This document shows positions 24,895-33,699 of a DNA stretch of 64,000 bases, piece by piece. The notes under the pieces are model-generated. The model did no database searches. It saw only the letters and a program-made list of their open reading frames with translations, and was not told the origin of the DNA. A program made the translations under genes and the position numbers. Within the stretch, counting starts at the first letter, position 1. Every line of letters begins with the position of its first letter. This stretch comes from CAYYBE01 sp964470345 (GTDB lineage Bacteria; Babelota; Babeliae; Babelales; Babelaceae). The stretch spans positions 55,643 to 119,642 of the forward strand of contig CAYYBE010000004.1 of assembly GCA_964470345.1 (NCBI GenBank), written 5' to 3'.

Positions 24895-25816
24895 GAGTAC
24901 TATTTGCAGCTGTTGCGGTAGTCTGATTGTCTTTGTGCTGACTCTTTTCATGGATCGTTGCCGAGTGCTTTTGGGTAAAACCCTGGCCACAGATACTGCA
25001 GTGGTAGAGGTTTTCACCGGTATGCGTTCGCAAGTGTTTGTTGAGGGTGCCTTTTTGCGCAAAGCCTTTCCCACACTGTTTGCATATAAATGGCTTTTCT
25101 CCTGTATGTGTTCTGATGTGACATTTAAGTGTATTGTCCAAGGCAAAGAGCTCGCCACATTCTTCGCATTTAAATGTTTTTTCACCGGTATGTGTTCGCA
25201 TATGGGACCGTAAATGCGCTTGTTGTGCAAAATGTAAAGGGCAGAGAGGGCATGCGAGAGGTTTTTTTTCAACACTCAGGTGTGTAAACTTATGGTTCCT
25301 GAGCCCTGCTCGTTGAGCAAAGCGTTTCGTGCACCCGTCAAAATCACACGCAAATGGTTTTACGCCTGTATGTGTACGCATATGGTCGTCAAGGGAATGC
25401 TTTTGGCTAAATGTTTGTTTACATACAGGACAGGTAGGCTTGGTAAGAGGAGAGGTTCGCTGCTTGGCTCGAGCATGTAAGAGAGGTTTTGCAGTGGTTT
25501 GTGAAGTTGAACGGGATTCGCGTGAGGCCATTGTTGCCGTCATGGTAACCGTTGCGAAAAGAGTTGGGGTTGTGGTAAAAGCTGGTACCGCTTCTGCGGG
25601 AGCGTCAATTTCTGGTATGACAGGGACGTTGAACGTGTCTGATATCGTGAGCGTTGGTAGTTCGGTGGAAGTGGTGTCCATGGCAGCATCAATGGCAAGT
25701 AACTGCGCACATCGGCTGTTGTCGATAGTCGAACTTGTTTGGCTAACTTGCATGCCTTTAATGGTATGTAGGGGTGCTACGAGGAGTAAAAATAAGAGCG
25801 GGTGCTTTGTAATCAT
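24872..25816 (-). CDS. Exported C2H2 zinc-finger protein (eukaryotic type)
   Basis: The 314-residue product begins with a signal peptide (MITKHPLLFLLLVAPLHTIKG), then a Thr/Ala-rich linker to about residue 125, then six classical C2H2 fingers with the usual spacing CxxC-x12-H-x3-4-H (finger 2 has Cx4C). The spacers include HTGVKPF, HTGEKTF and HTGEKPF, the Kruppel-type linker of eukaryotic transcription factors. Finger helices carry QSD, QGN, QHS, LTC and QTK at -1/3/6 for fingers 1-5. Horizontal origin from a eukaryote is inferred. It overlaps the 3' end of gapA. Confidence 0.92.
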   Translation of the reverse strand: MITKHPLLFLLLVAPLHTIKGMQVSQTSSTIDNSRCAQLLAIDAAMDTTSTELPTLTISDTFNVPVIPEIDAPAEAVPAFTTTPTLFATVTMTATMASRESRSTSQTTAKPLLHARAKQRTSPLTKPTCPVCKQTFSQKHSLDDHMRTHTGVKPFACDFDGCTKRFAQRAGLRNHKFTHLSVEKKPLACPLCPLHFAQQAHLRSHMRTHTGEKTFKCEECGELFALDNTLKCHIRTHTGEKPFICKQCGKGFAQKGTLNKHLRTHTGENLYHCSICGQGFTQKHSATIHEKSQHKDNQTTATAANSTPTAEQPS

Positions 25817-25976
25817 AGGTATTTCTCATATTAATGTTATGTATGCTTTGTATAACTGCTCTGTATATAAGTTTATTGTAGAGCCTATTTCTGTCTAGCA
25901 GAGCGGCGCTTTTTTGATCGCGCTGGACAAACGCGATGATTTTCTCTACGCTTTGGTGGTGATATTTATCTGTGCC

Positions 25977-26052
25977 GGGCCCATAGCTCAGCGGTGAGAG
26001 CAATCGGCTCATAACCGAGAGGTCCCAGGTTCAAATCCTGGTGGGCCCACCA
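25977..26052 (+). tRNA. tRNA with CAT anticodon (Met or Ile2)
   Basis: GGGCCCA (25977-25983) pairs with TGGGCCC and the sequence ends in an encoded CCA. D-arm GCTC/GAGC and T-arm CCAGG-TTCAAAT-CCTGG are perfect. The anticodon loop CTCATAA gives CAT. Initiator features (unpaired 1:72, three G-C pairs above the anticodon loop) are absent, so it is elongator Met or lysidine-modified Ile. It is the only one of the three tRNA genes here that encodes CCA. Confidence 0.95.
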
Positions 26053-26065
26053 ACTAAGGTGAGCA

Positions 26066-26785
26066 ATGACAGAACAGAGAACTCAAGTCAGTTCCGATCC
26101 ATTTGCAGCAGCACTGCTCCTCGTTAAACTTGACCACTCAGTGCAGCTTCTTGAAAAACAGGTACAGACAATTACTTCTGCAATTACACAGCATGATGCG
26201 CTCTGTAATCAAGAGCGCGCAGCTCTTACTGCGGTGCAAACTATTGTTCATAATTTACGCAAGCAACTCGCTCAATATGAGCTTGAAGATAAAACATTGT
26301 TGGTACAAGAGCGAGCAGCGCGCAAAAAGCTTGATACGGTAGCTTCAACCAAAGAATTCCAAGCCCTTACTAAAGAGCTTGAAGAGTTACAGGTTGCTAA
26401 AAAGAAGACCGAAGAACAGGTCTTTGGTGTTTGGAGTGAAATCGAAGCAGCCCAAGAACAGGTACAGGTAGTTGAAACACAAGCGCATCAAACATGTGCC
26501 ACTACTGAACAAAAAAAGCAGGAGCTTGTTGCACAATTAGAGCAGACGCAAATATTACTCGCACAAGAATTGGGTAAGCGACAAAGCTATTGTGATATCG
26601 TTAATCCTGAATGGTTACAAAAATATGAAACGATGCGCGCGTCAGTACCGAATCCTGTAGTGCCTGTGGTTGACGGAAGCTGTGGGGCCTGTTCATTTGA
26701 TATTGTGCATGCTGACCTTATGCAACTTGAACGACACGTCTTTCTACCGTGTCGTGGATGTTATCGCCTTTTATATATTGAATAA
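26066..26785 (+). CDS. Coiled-coil zinc-ribbon protein (C4-type, PF02591-like)
   Basis: Residues 15-180 form a long antiparallel-type coiled coil rich in Gln, Glu and Leu, containing the STKEFQALTKELEEL signature of this family. The C-terminal zinc ribbon has two CxxC pairs, CGAC and CRGC. Members of this family have been linked to RNA or chaperone functions, but the role is unsettled. It starts 13 bases after the tRNA and precedes RNase H by 14 bases. Confidence 0.88.
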   Translation: MTEQRTQVSSDPFAAALLLVKLDHSVQLLEKQVQTITSAITQHDALCNQERAALTAVQTIVHNLRKQLAQYELEDKTLLVQERAARKKLDTVASTKEFQALTKELEELQVAKKKTEEQVFGVWSEIEAAQEQVQVVETQAHQTCATTEQKKQELVAQLEQTQILLAQELGKRQSYCDIVNPEWLQKYETMRASVPNPVVPVVDGSCGACSFDIVHADLMQLERHVFLPCRGCYRLLYIE

Positions 26786-26799
26786 CGTATGAAACTCCT

Positions 26800-27300
26800 A
26801 TGAAACAATTGTCAATTTTTGCAACACAAGATTCTGAAGAGCCGAAGCGCGAAAAAATCGTGTGGCAACTCTATGTTGATGGCGCTGCACGGGGGAATCC
26901 TGGCCCTGCTGGTGCAGGTATTTATATCAAAAAAGAAGAAAAAGCTTTTCTCAAGCAGGGGTTTTACCTGGGGAAAAAAACCAACAATCAAGCTGAATAT
27001 TTAGCCTTGATTCTTGGGCTTTGCCAACTGCTTTCAGAAGCGCATCCGCAGGACGAAATTCAGATTTTTTCAGATTCTGAATTACTCATCCGCCAAATCA
27101 TGGGTATTTATAAAGTAAAAGATGCAACACTCCAACGCTTATATAAGCATGTTATGGCAATGTTGGAGTCGCGATTGTATAGAGTGAAGCATGTTATGCG
27201 AGAAAAAAATTCCATAGCAGATGCACTTGCCAACGAGGGTGTGGATAAAAAGATTCATGTTCCCCCTGCGCTGCAACACTACTGCAATCTTGCAGCTTAA
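26800..27300 (+). CDS. rnhA: Ribonuclease HI family protein
   Basis: The 166-residue protein has the RNase H fold motifs: VDGAARGNPGPAGAG (first Asp), NNQAEYLALILGL (Glu), FSDSELLIRQI (second Asp) and NSIADALANEGVD (last Asp). Such enzymes cut the RNA strand of RNA-DNA hybrids. A short N-terminal extension of about 20 residues precedes the domain. It follows the zinc-ribbon gene, a common pairing. Confidence 0.93.
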   Translation: MKQLSIFATQDSEEPKREKIVWQLYVDGAARGNPGPAGAGIYIKKEEKAFLKQGFYLGKKTNNQAEYLALILGLCQLLSEAHPQDEIQIFSDSELLIRQIMGIYKVKDATLQRLYKHVMAMLESRLYRVKHVMREKNSIADALANEGVDKKIHVPPALQHYCNLAA

Positions 27301-27328
27301 AATTTTTGTATAACTCAAAAGGAAATCT

Positions 27329-28567
27329 ATGCGATATAGTAAATTATACCTACTTTTTTTTACCGGTGTGAGCCTGCTCTTCTGCCAAGGCGATAAACCA
27401 GAGCTGCCTGAGCAAGAATATCATCCATTTGATGTGCATGTCTTGCTTGAAAAACGGGATCAGTCATCCGAAAAGCATTCGTCCGCCAAACACGACCCTG
27501 TTTTATGGACCTTTTCTTGTGAGGCAGGGTTTGTTGTCAGCGACCCGTTATTGCCGGATCGCCGCGATCTTTTAGACACAAAGCAATGCGTTATCTCATT
27601 TGAACAAGGGATACTCTGCGTTAATAAGCGCAAGCTGCATATGAAGCGTATTAAAGTTGAGTCACAAGACCCCAAAAAACATGAACTGCAGGTGGTAATT
27701 ACTGAAAAGAAGAAGCAGCATAAACGTTCATATTCAGGCTCATTCTCTGTCTTTTGGAAAGATGCCTGGCATTTGATTAATAGTGTTGATCTTGAAGAAT
27801 ACGTTTCTTCGGTGCTTGCCTCAGAAAGCTGGCCAAACTGGCCGCTTGAACTGAATAAGGCATTTGCAATTGTTATGCGCTCATTTGTGGTTTACCATCT
27901 CCTGCAAGCACGGGGGAAGAAAAAAGTGGGAAAGGATTTCCTATTTGATGTAACCTGTACCAATTCCCACCAGACCTATCGTGGTACTCATGAATACGCA
28001 GTTCTCAAACAAGCGGTTGAGGAAACAAAGGGTGCCGTATTGTCCTACCAAAGCAAACCGATCCTTGCGATGTATGACATTTGTTGTGGTGGTATTATTC
28101 CTGCCAAAATGAAGCATGCTGGACGTTTACCGCCCTATCTTGCTCGTACCTATCCTTGTACCTATTGTTCCAGCTGCAAGCTCTATACATGGTCGGCTCA
28201 CTATACGCTTGCAGAGTGTGAAGATGAATTACATGATCTTGACCCATCAATCCGGAGCGTATCTGATATGAAATTAGGTGAAGTTGATCGTGCAGGGGTT
28301 GTTCACTCGGTGAAGATTAAAACAGGCCGAACATGGCGTACGCTTTCCCGCAAAATGCTCTACGGAGCACTCAAAGATATTAAAAGTTACAGTTTTACGT
28401 TGCACAAAGAGGGCAACTCAATCCGTTTTGATGGCAGAGGATATGGGCACCATACGGGGATGTGCCAATGGGGCGCGCGTCAGATGGTGAAAGACGGGTC
28501 AAGCTATCAAGAAGTGCTCAAATTTTATTATCCGGGCACTAAATTGATGAAACTTGAGATCGTCTAG
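27329..28567 (+). CDS. SpoIID/LytB-domain exported protein
   Basis: The 412-residue protein begins with a signal peptide ending near LLFCQG; the Cys could be lipidated, but the box is not canonical. From about residue 150 it has the SpoIID pattern: VDLEEYVSSVLASES, LNKAFAIVMRSFVVYH, SHQTYRGT, PYLARTYPCTYCSSC and the C-terminal GRGYGHHTGMCQWGARQMVKDGSSYQEVLKFYYPG. SpoIID-type enzymes are lytic transglycosylases acting on peptidoglycan stripped of peptides. A Tyr/Cys-rich cluster CTYCSSC is unusual. Confidence 0.9.
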   Translation: MRYSKLYLLFFTGVSLLFCQGDKPELPEQEYHPFDVHVLLEKRDQSSEKHSSAKHDPVLWTFSCEAGFVVSDPLLPDRRDLLDTKQCVISFEQGILCVNKRKLHMKRIKVESQDPKKHELQVVITEKKKQHKRSYSGSFSVFWKDAWHLINSVDLEEYVSSVLASESWPNWPLELNKAFAIVMRSFVVYHLLQARGKKKVGKDFLFDVTCTNSHQTYRGTHEYAVLKQAVEETKGAVLSYQSKPILAMYDICCGGIIPAKMKHAGRLPPYLARTYPCTYCSSCKLYTWSAHYTLAECEDELHDLDPSIRSVSDMKLGEVDRAGVVHSVKIKTGRTWRTLSRKMLYGALKDIKSYSFTLHKEGNSIRFDGRGYGHHTGMCQWGARQMVKDGSSYQEVLKFYYPGTKLMKLEIV

Positions 28568-28631
28568 TAGCATTTCGATATCTTTTTGTGGTAGCTTGAA
28601 GGCAGAGAGTTTAAAAAAAAGGAGTACATTC

Positions 28632-29756
28632 ATGCACACAAAAACGGTTGAAATGTCGTCGATTCTTGAACTGTTGCGCGCAAATAATGATCTTGCGCTT
28701 TCGTTCTATATGCCAACGCACAGAACAATACAAGCTCGACAACAAGATGAAACACTCGTAAAAACATTAGTATCTCGAGCAAAAGAGCTTTTATTACAAG
28801 AGCTTTCTGAACAAGAAACGCAGTTGTATATCAGTAAATTAGAGTCGCTTATTGCTGCTCACGACTTTTCAAAATCGCTTGATGGTTTTGTTTGTTTTGT
28901 CAGCGATTCGCTCAGTCAAAGTTTCGAAGTTCCTTTTTCAGTACCTGAACTTGTTGTTGTTGGACGTGGTTTTGAGATTAGACCCTTAGTTGCCGGTTTG
29001 CAACGTTCCTTACATTATTTTGTTGTAGAGCTTACACAGAAAGTTTCCAAACTGTACGAAGCGTTTAACGGTTCGTTTCATGAGATTATAACGCCAGAAA
29101 AAGATGCACTGGGTAATCCAGTGCAGGGTTTCCCGCTTGATAATGTTATGCTAGATTCGGCGGCGCGTGACATTGATATGAGCGAAAAAGATGCTCGATA
29201 TACCGATGATAGACTTAAAAAATATTTTGATATGATCGACCATGAGTTGGGTAAAATGCTCCAAGCGCATCTAGGGGTTCCTGTGGTGGTCTGTGGTGTT
29301 GAAAAAAACCTGAGCCTTTTTAAAGAAATTACCAAACATACGTCAGTTATTATTGGGTACCAACATGGTGATTTTCATTCTGCATTTGAGTTATCTCAAG
29401 CAGTTAAACCGTTGGTTGAAACCTATTATCGCCAAAAAACTGATGCGCTTATACAGAAATTTTTTGAGTCAGAAAATCAGTTACAACAGGCAGTTGGTAT
29501 TCATCGTGTATGGCTTATGGCCTACGACGGGCGTATCGATTATTTGTTAGTCGAGAATAACTTGGTTATTCCCGGAAAAGTTGCAACGGACAACCCTGCA
29601 CGTGTCGTTCTCCACAAAGCAATTGACTCGAGTGATGTTACCGATTTGATTAATCTATTAATTGAACGGGTATTGACGACTAAAGGCAAAGTTATCTTTG
29701 TTGAAAAAGGTGCTTTAAAGAATCCTGAAGGCGTTGGCGCGATCTTGCGGTACTAA
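28632..29756 (+). CDS. Archaeo-eukaryotic release factor-like protein (baeRF type)
   Basis: ATG 28632 after AAAAAAGGAG gives 374 residues. The N-terminal LRANNDLALSFYMPTHR and spacing to SKLYEAFNG resemble bacterial baeRF family 3 proteins, which have the eRF1-type N-terminal, nucleotide-binding-like and Rossmann domains; the C-terminus GVGAILRY is also typical. A role in ribosome rescue is proposed for such families but not shown. An in-frame start at 28554 overlaps the previous gene and is rejected. Confidence 0.75.
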   Translation: MHTKTVEMSSILELLRANNDLALSFYMPTHRTIQARQQDETLVKTLVSRAKELLLQELSEQETQLYISKLESLIAAHDFSKSLDGFVCFVSDSLSQSFEVPFSVPELVVVGRGFEIRPLVAGLQRSLHYFVVELTQKVSKLYEAFNGSFHEIITPEKDALGNPVQGFPLDNVMLDSAARDIDMSEKDARYTDDRLKKYFDMIDHELGKMLQAHLGVPVVVCGVEKNLSLFKEITKHTSVIIGYQHGDFHSAFELSQAVKPLVETYYRQKTDALIQKFFESENQLQQAVGIHRVWLMAYDGRIDYLLVENNLVIPGKVATDNPARVVLHKAIDSSDVTDLINLLIERVLTTKGKVIFVEKGALKNPEGVGAILRY

Positions 29757-29795
29757 CAAGGCGTGTCTTCAGAAGTGGCGATATAAGAATGGGGT

Positions 29796-29814
29796 TTGGG
29801 GACGAAGTCCCCAA
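29796..29814. repeat. Stable hairpin after the baeRF gene
   Basis: TTGGGGAC (29796-29803) and GTCCCCAA (29807-29814) form a perfect 8-bp stem with loop GAA, flanked by AGAAT and ATTCT that can pair further. No T-run follows. It may slow RNA decay or polymerase. Confidence 0.5.
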
Positions 29815-29906
29815 TTCTCCCCCAGTTCGCCGGAGCGTCCCGCGTAGGCCATTGATTGAGTTTCACATGAATTTTTTAATACTATTTTTTGTGCGAGAGT
29901 TTTACC

Positions 29907-30362
29907 ATGCCGGGCTTTAGGGGACATGCGTTGGGTGGTGGCGCGCTCTTTGCCCTCATAGTTTTTGCAGGGGCTTTGTACCCATGTTACTCAAAGCCCC
30001 AACTGTTTATCTGGTTTGTCTGCACTGTTCTGGGAAGTCTTTTTCCCGACATTGATACGAAAAGCAAAGGGCAAAAACTTTTCTATGGGGCGCTGGCGGT
30101 TGTGTTAGTTATTCTGGCGTTGAAGCATGCCTACGCTGCCTTAACCTGCGTCGCTGTTATCGCATTTCTTCCTTTATTATCTGACCATCGTGGTATCTTT
30201 CACAAGTGGTGGTTCTTATTCTTGGTGATCGGCGGGAGCACCTGCGGGTTACTCTTTCTCTTCCCCCAAGCGTATACCCCGATACTTTCAGGGGCGGCAT
30301 TCTTTTCCGTCGGGGTTGCAAGCCATTTACTTTTGGATTTTGGTATCACGCGGCTCTTCTAG
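29907..30362 (+). CDS. YdjM/DUF457-like membrane-bound metal-dependent hydrolase
   Basis: The 151-residue protein has about four membrane spans and the motifs of this family: GHALGGG, SLFPDIDTKSK, SDHRGIFH and SHLLLDFG, giving His and Asp ligands at a membrane-embedded metal site. The biological substrate of the family is not known to me. ATG 29907 is preferred to GTG 29889. Confidence 0.82.
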   Translation: MPGFRGHALGGGALFALIVFAGALYPCYSKPQLFIWFVCTVLGSLFPDIDTKSKGQKLFYGALAVVLVILALKHAYAALTCVAVIAFLPLLSDHRGIFHKWWFLFLVIGGSTCGLLFLFPQAYTPILSGAAFFSVGVASHLLLDFGITRLF

Positions 30363-30437
30363 ATAAGCTTCTCTTGCTTTGTCTGTATATGCTATCTTGG
30401 ATACTAGATAGGACATAACTTTAAGGGGGGATCTGTG

Positions 30438-31724
30438 ATGCGGATAGTGCGTTTTTTTGTCGTTTTTGGTTTACTTGCTACTGCTCAAATCTGTTCTGCC
30501 GGGACATGGTATGGGAAAGAGACAGAGCATCTGGCAGTCTTTAAAAATTCAGTGACTGACTTAGTGATTGATCTGCCGCTTGGCAAAAAAATGGGCGCAG
30601 CGCCATTTGGTGATCCACGCGATGGCAGCTGTTGTCGCGCGCACCAGGGGTTGTTTAATGAAGTAGTAACGGTCGTGCAGGAACAGCCTGATGAAGTGCA
30701 AGTCTCTTTTGACCACATGATCTATGGCTTCGATGAAAAAACAAAGCAACCACTCTCAACGTTTTGGGTCCACCGTAAGCAGCTTGGTTTTTTACGGGAA
30801 TTAGAATCGCAGAGTGTTGATCTTTCAGTATTTCCACCGCCATCCGGGACATTTTCGGGGCTGGTCGTTGTTCTGGTTCTCCCTTGGCAAATGTATTCGG
30901 TAGGAACACGTTTTGTACGGGTGCCTGCCTATGACACGCCCAAAGAGTATGGGATCCGTTTATTTGATACGGTAAAACAGCGTCCCCTTATTACCAAAAT
31001 TCCCCGCGATAGAGTTGTGGTTGAAGCAAAAAAGAATATTCAGGATCGCCGAAAGCTGTTTGTTGCTACGCTCAATAATCTGGTCGATTATGTGCAGGCG
31101 TTGCCAGGCAATAAAGTGATTCCCTACGTATGGGGAGGTAGTAGTTGCCTTTCGTTTTCTGAAGATGGAAAATTTGTGAGTGACGGGCAGTGCTGGGTTC
31201 GTACGGAATATCCTCAAATCTATACGGGATATGACTGTTCTGAATTGGTATGGAGATTAGCCAGAATCTGTGGCATTGATGAGCAAGTTTATAAAACGAC
31301 GTTACCATTAGCGGAAAAAGGGCATCTTTTGGCTGAAGGTGAGCGGTTAGAAGATGGCGATCTTATTGTGATTCCCGGGCATGTGATGCTTGTTGGTAGT
31401 ATGAAGAATAATGAGCTTATTGAAGCGAGCGGCTATCAATTTGGGTATGGGAGCGTTCACCGTGTTTCGCTTGAACAACGCTTCGAGGGGATCGTTTCTT
31501 ACGATAAGCTGGTGAAAGCATATCGAGCCCGTCAGCCTCTTACGCTCTTGCAGCGTGACGGATCTTTGCAAAAACAATATCCTGAATTTAAACTGATCAA
31601 GTTGTGTACAACTGAAACTCAAAGGATACAAGGTGATAGCAATGAATCGGGTACAACTCAAAAACGTAGTAATAATCGCACTATTAGCGATAACGGCGAC
31701 CAAGCAACTGCTCGCAACGTTTGA
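30438..31724 (+). CDS. NlpC/P60-family cell-wall peptidase, exported
   Basis: The 428-residue protein starts with a signal peptide (MRIVRFFVVFGLLATAQICSAG). An SH3-like region fills about 25-190. The NlpC/P60 domain follows: YVWGGSSC, catalytic Cys in GYDCSELVWRLARICGI, and catalytic His in DGDLIVIPGHVMLVG. Such enzymes cut D-Glu to diaminopimelate bonds in peptidoglycan. AAGGGGGG precedes. GTG 30435 is an equal start. The last 28 codons overlap the next gene by 83 bases; the Gln/Asn/Arg-rich tail is set by that overlap. Confidence 0.9.
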   Translation: MRIVRFFVVFGLLATAQICSAGTWYGKETEHLAVFKNSVTDLVIDLPLGKKMGAAPFGDPRDGSCCRAHQGLFNEVVTVVQEQPDEVQVSFDHMIYGFDEKTKQPLSTFWVHRKQLGFLRELESQSVDLSVFPPPSGTFSGLVVVLVLPWQMYSVGTRFVRVPAYDTPKEYGIRLFDTVKQRPLITKIPRDRVVVEAKKNIQDRRKLFVATLNNLVDYVQALPGNKVIPYVWGGSSCLSFSEDGKFVSDGQCWVRTEYPQIYTGYDCSELVWRLARICGIDEQVYKTTLPLAEKGHLLAEGERLEDGDLIVIPGHVMLVGSMKNNELIEASGYQFGYGSVHRVSLEQRFEGIVSYDKLVKAYRARQPLTLLQRDGSLQKQYPEFKLIKLCTTETQRIQGDSNESGTTQKRSNNRTISDNGDQATARNV

Positions 31725-32952
31725 AGAGGATATTGTTAAAGAACTTGCGCGATACCCATCGCTAACTCCCCAGGTTGAACAATCATTATCTAAGCTTGCA
31801 AACCATTCTTCTGAACTGAGAGAACATTGTATGTCTGTTGATAGCGAAAAAAATATTTTATTTACGCTCTATCCAGCTCTACGCACAACACTTTCTTACA
31901 TTCATTTGGCAGATTTACCAACGCCCATTTATGAGTGCAAGCAATTGAATAGGCAATGGGATATACAGCTTTTTGTCAAACAAGATGGCCTTTCTGCACC
32001 TGTGGACGAGCAAGGACGACGTCTTTTTGGAGGAAACAAAGTTCGTAAGTTGCAGTATCTTTTAGCCGATGCTTTGGCTCAGCATTGTTCTACGGTTGTA
32101 ACGTTTGGCGCTGCAGGATCAAATCATGCTCTTCAGACTGCTATTTTTGCTCAGCGTGTGGGACTCAAATGTATTACGATGTTAGTTCCACAGCCTAATT
32201 CTCCGGTAGTTCGTCAAAATTTATTGTTGCAAAAAGCATTTGGCGCCCAGATTCGCTATTCTCCTGATCGACCTTTGCATGCATTAGCGACAGCAGCGAC
32301 GTTCTTACAAAAGAAACAAGAAGATGGGACGTTCCCTTACTTCATTCCCGTTGGTGGCTCATGCGCTCGAGGGTCGATAGGTTTTGTTCAAGCGGTTCTT
32401 GAATTGCAAGAACAGGTAAAGCAAGGAGCGATGCCATTCCCAGACCACCTGTATGTAACGCTTGGTTCTGCTGGAACAGCGGCAGGACTTTTGATAGGGT
32501 TCAAACTTACGGGCATGCAAACCAAACTTCATTTTGTGCTTGATGAGCCAGAAGAGGCTCCTGGATCCATGGAACAAAAACTTGTGAAGCTTACTGCTGA
32601 AACGATAGAACTTCTGCGTAGCCTTGATCCTGCATTTCCTGCGTTAGTAATTTCTCAAGATGATTATGGTATTGATAATTCTGCGTGTGGTGTTGGCTAT
32701 GGGATTACAACCCCAGCGTGCGAAGCCGCAATGCGTTTAATGCATGAGCAAGAAGGAATTACGCTTGATCCAACGTATACGGGCAAATGTTTTGCTGCGC
32801 TTTGTGCTGATGTGCAAGCAAAGCGTATTTCTGGGAAGGTGCTCTTTTGGAACACGTTCTGTGGCGAAGATATGAGTGCTTTCACGAAACAAATCGATTA
32901 TCACATACTACCAAAAGCTCTTCATCAATATTTTGAAGGGGAGAATGCGTAA
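31642..32952 (+). CDS. PLP-dependent D-cysteine desulfhydrase/ACC deaminase-like protein with signal peptide
   Basis: The N-terminus MNRVQLKNVVIIALLAITATKQLLA reads as a signal peptide, followed by a 70-residue helical region and then a fold-type II PLP domain: LPTPIYECKQLN, the lysine region FGGNKVRKLQYLLADA, GAAGSNHALQTA, and VTLGSAGTAAGLLIG for cofactor phosphate. Family members break D-cysteine to pyruvate, H2S and ammonia, or open ACC. The signal peptide is unusual. AAGGTGA precedes ATG 31642, inside the end of the upstream gene. Confidence 0.83.
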   Translation: MNRVQLKNVVIIALLAITATKQLLATFEEDIVKELARYPSLTPQVEQSLSKLANHSSELREHCMSVDSEKNILFTLYPALRTTLSYIHLADLPTPIYECKQLNRQWDIQLFVKQDGLSAPVDEQGRRLFGGNKVRKLQYLLADALAQHCSTVVTFGAAGSNHALQTAIFAQRVGLKCITMLVPQPNSPVVRQNLLLQKAFGAQIRYSPDRPLHALATAATFLQKKQEDGTFPYFIPVGGSCARGSIGFVQAVLELQEQVKQGAMPFPDHLYVTLGSAGTAAGLLIGFKLTGMQTKLHFVLDEPEEAPGSMEQKLVKLTAETIELLRSLDPAFPALVISQDDYGIDNSACGVGYGITTPACEAAMRLMHEQEGITLDPTYTGKCFAALCADVQAKRISGKVLFWNTFCGEDMSAFTKQIDYHILPKALHQYFEGENA

Positions 32953-32985
32953 AGATAGCTGAGTTTTCTGCCGTTGGTCAGCTAG

Positions 32986-33237
32986 CTACTTTGCTCCACG
33001 TCGTTGCAAGTAGTCGACGACAGCGATTCGATTGTTATCTCGAGCTAAAGACAAGGCGGTAGAACCTCCTGCATCTTGTGCGTTCATATTTGCATCTGCC
33101 TCAAGTGCTTTTTTAACGTCCATTAAGTTACCGTGTGCTGCTGCTCGCAATAAATTCTGATCCGCCTTGGTGTTAGCATATATAAGAACTTGAGATACGA
33201 GCGTGGCCAATAACAGTAACAATTGGTAAATCTTCAT
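32986..33237 (-). CDS. Small exported ankyrin-repeat protein (83 aa)
   Basis: A signal peptide (MKIYQLLLLLATLVSQVLIYA) is followed by about two ankyrin repeats: NLLRAAAHGNLMDVKKALEADANMNAQDAGGSTALSLARDNNRIAVVDYLQRRGA. Repeats this few seldom fold alone, so it may dimerise or be a remnant of a longer protein. AAAGGAG lies upstream. Confidence 0.85.
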   Translation of the reverse strand: MKIYQLLLLLATLVSQVLIYANTKADQNLLRAAAHGNLMDVKKALEADANMNAQDAGGSTALSLARDNNRIAVVDYLQRRGAK

Positions 33238-33408
33238 AATCTTTTCTCCTTTTGTGACCGTGTCAGGAAATAGCTTTCATGCAACTGGCTTTTTTAGCTG
33301 CGCGGTTTGTTGCATTCTCTATGAAGCGTACAAGTTTGCAGGAGAAGAGTGCAAGAATCTGAGTTGCCAAAGTGTTGCATCGCCCTTTGAACGATGAATT
33401 CCCGGGAG

Positions 33409-33437
33409 TTGCAAAAGGTTTCTTTTTGTCGTATTAT
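33409..33437 (+). promoter_or_regulatory. Promoter of the toxin-antitoxin operon
   Basis: TTGCAA (33409-33414) and TATTAT (33432-33437) are 17 bp apart, and AGGAG (33461-33465) precedes ATG 33472. CTGGT (33442-33446) and ACCAG (33458-33462) form an inverted repeat at the expected start of the transcript that could serve as an operator or hide the ribosome binding site. Confidence 0.6.
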
Positions 33438-33471
33438 GATTCTGGTATCATTTTTTAACCAGGAGAAAAAT

Positions 33472-33699
33472 ATGGCAACCGCAGTTAAACTTTCAGAAAC
33501 GATAGTTTCAGAAGCTCGAATTATCTCAAAAGCGCTCAATCGTTCGGTTGCGGGACAGATTGAGTATTGGGCAACGATCGGAAGAATAGCAGAAGCAAAC
33601 CCTGATCTTACCTACGATTTTATCAAGGATATTTTGATAGCCCAGCAGGAGGCTTTGGTTGGACAGGTAACTCCATATCAGTTGGGCAAGAAAAAATGA
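33472..33699 (+). CDS. ParD-like antitoxin
   Basis: The 75-residue product MATAVKLSETIVSEARIISK... contains RSVAGQIEYWATIGRIAEANPDL, the pattern of ParD-like ribbon-helix-helix antitoxins (PF11903 type). These bind DNA as dimers and block a partner toxin. It overlaps the toxin gene in ATGA. ATG 33472 has a strong AGGAG; an upstream in-frame start at 33394 lies before the promoter. Confidence 0.83.
   Translation: MATAVKLSETIVSEARIISKALNRSVAGQIEYWATIGRIAEANPDLTYDFIKDILIAQQEALVGQVTPYQLGKKK

Noticed and set aside
25134..25898. Plus-strand frames opposite the zinc-finger gene
   Set aside because: They are shadows created by the repeated zinc-finger codons on the minus strand.
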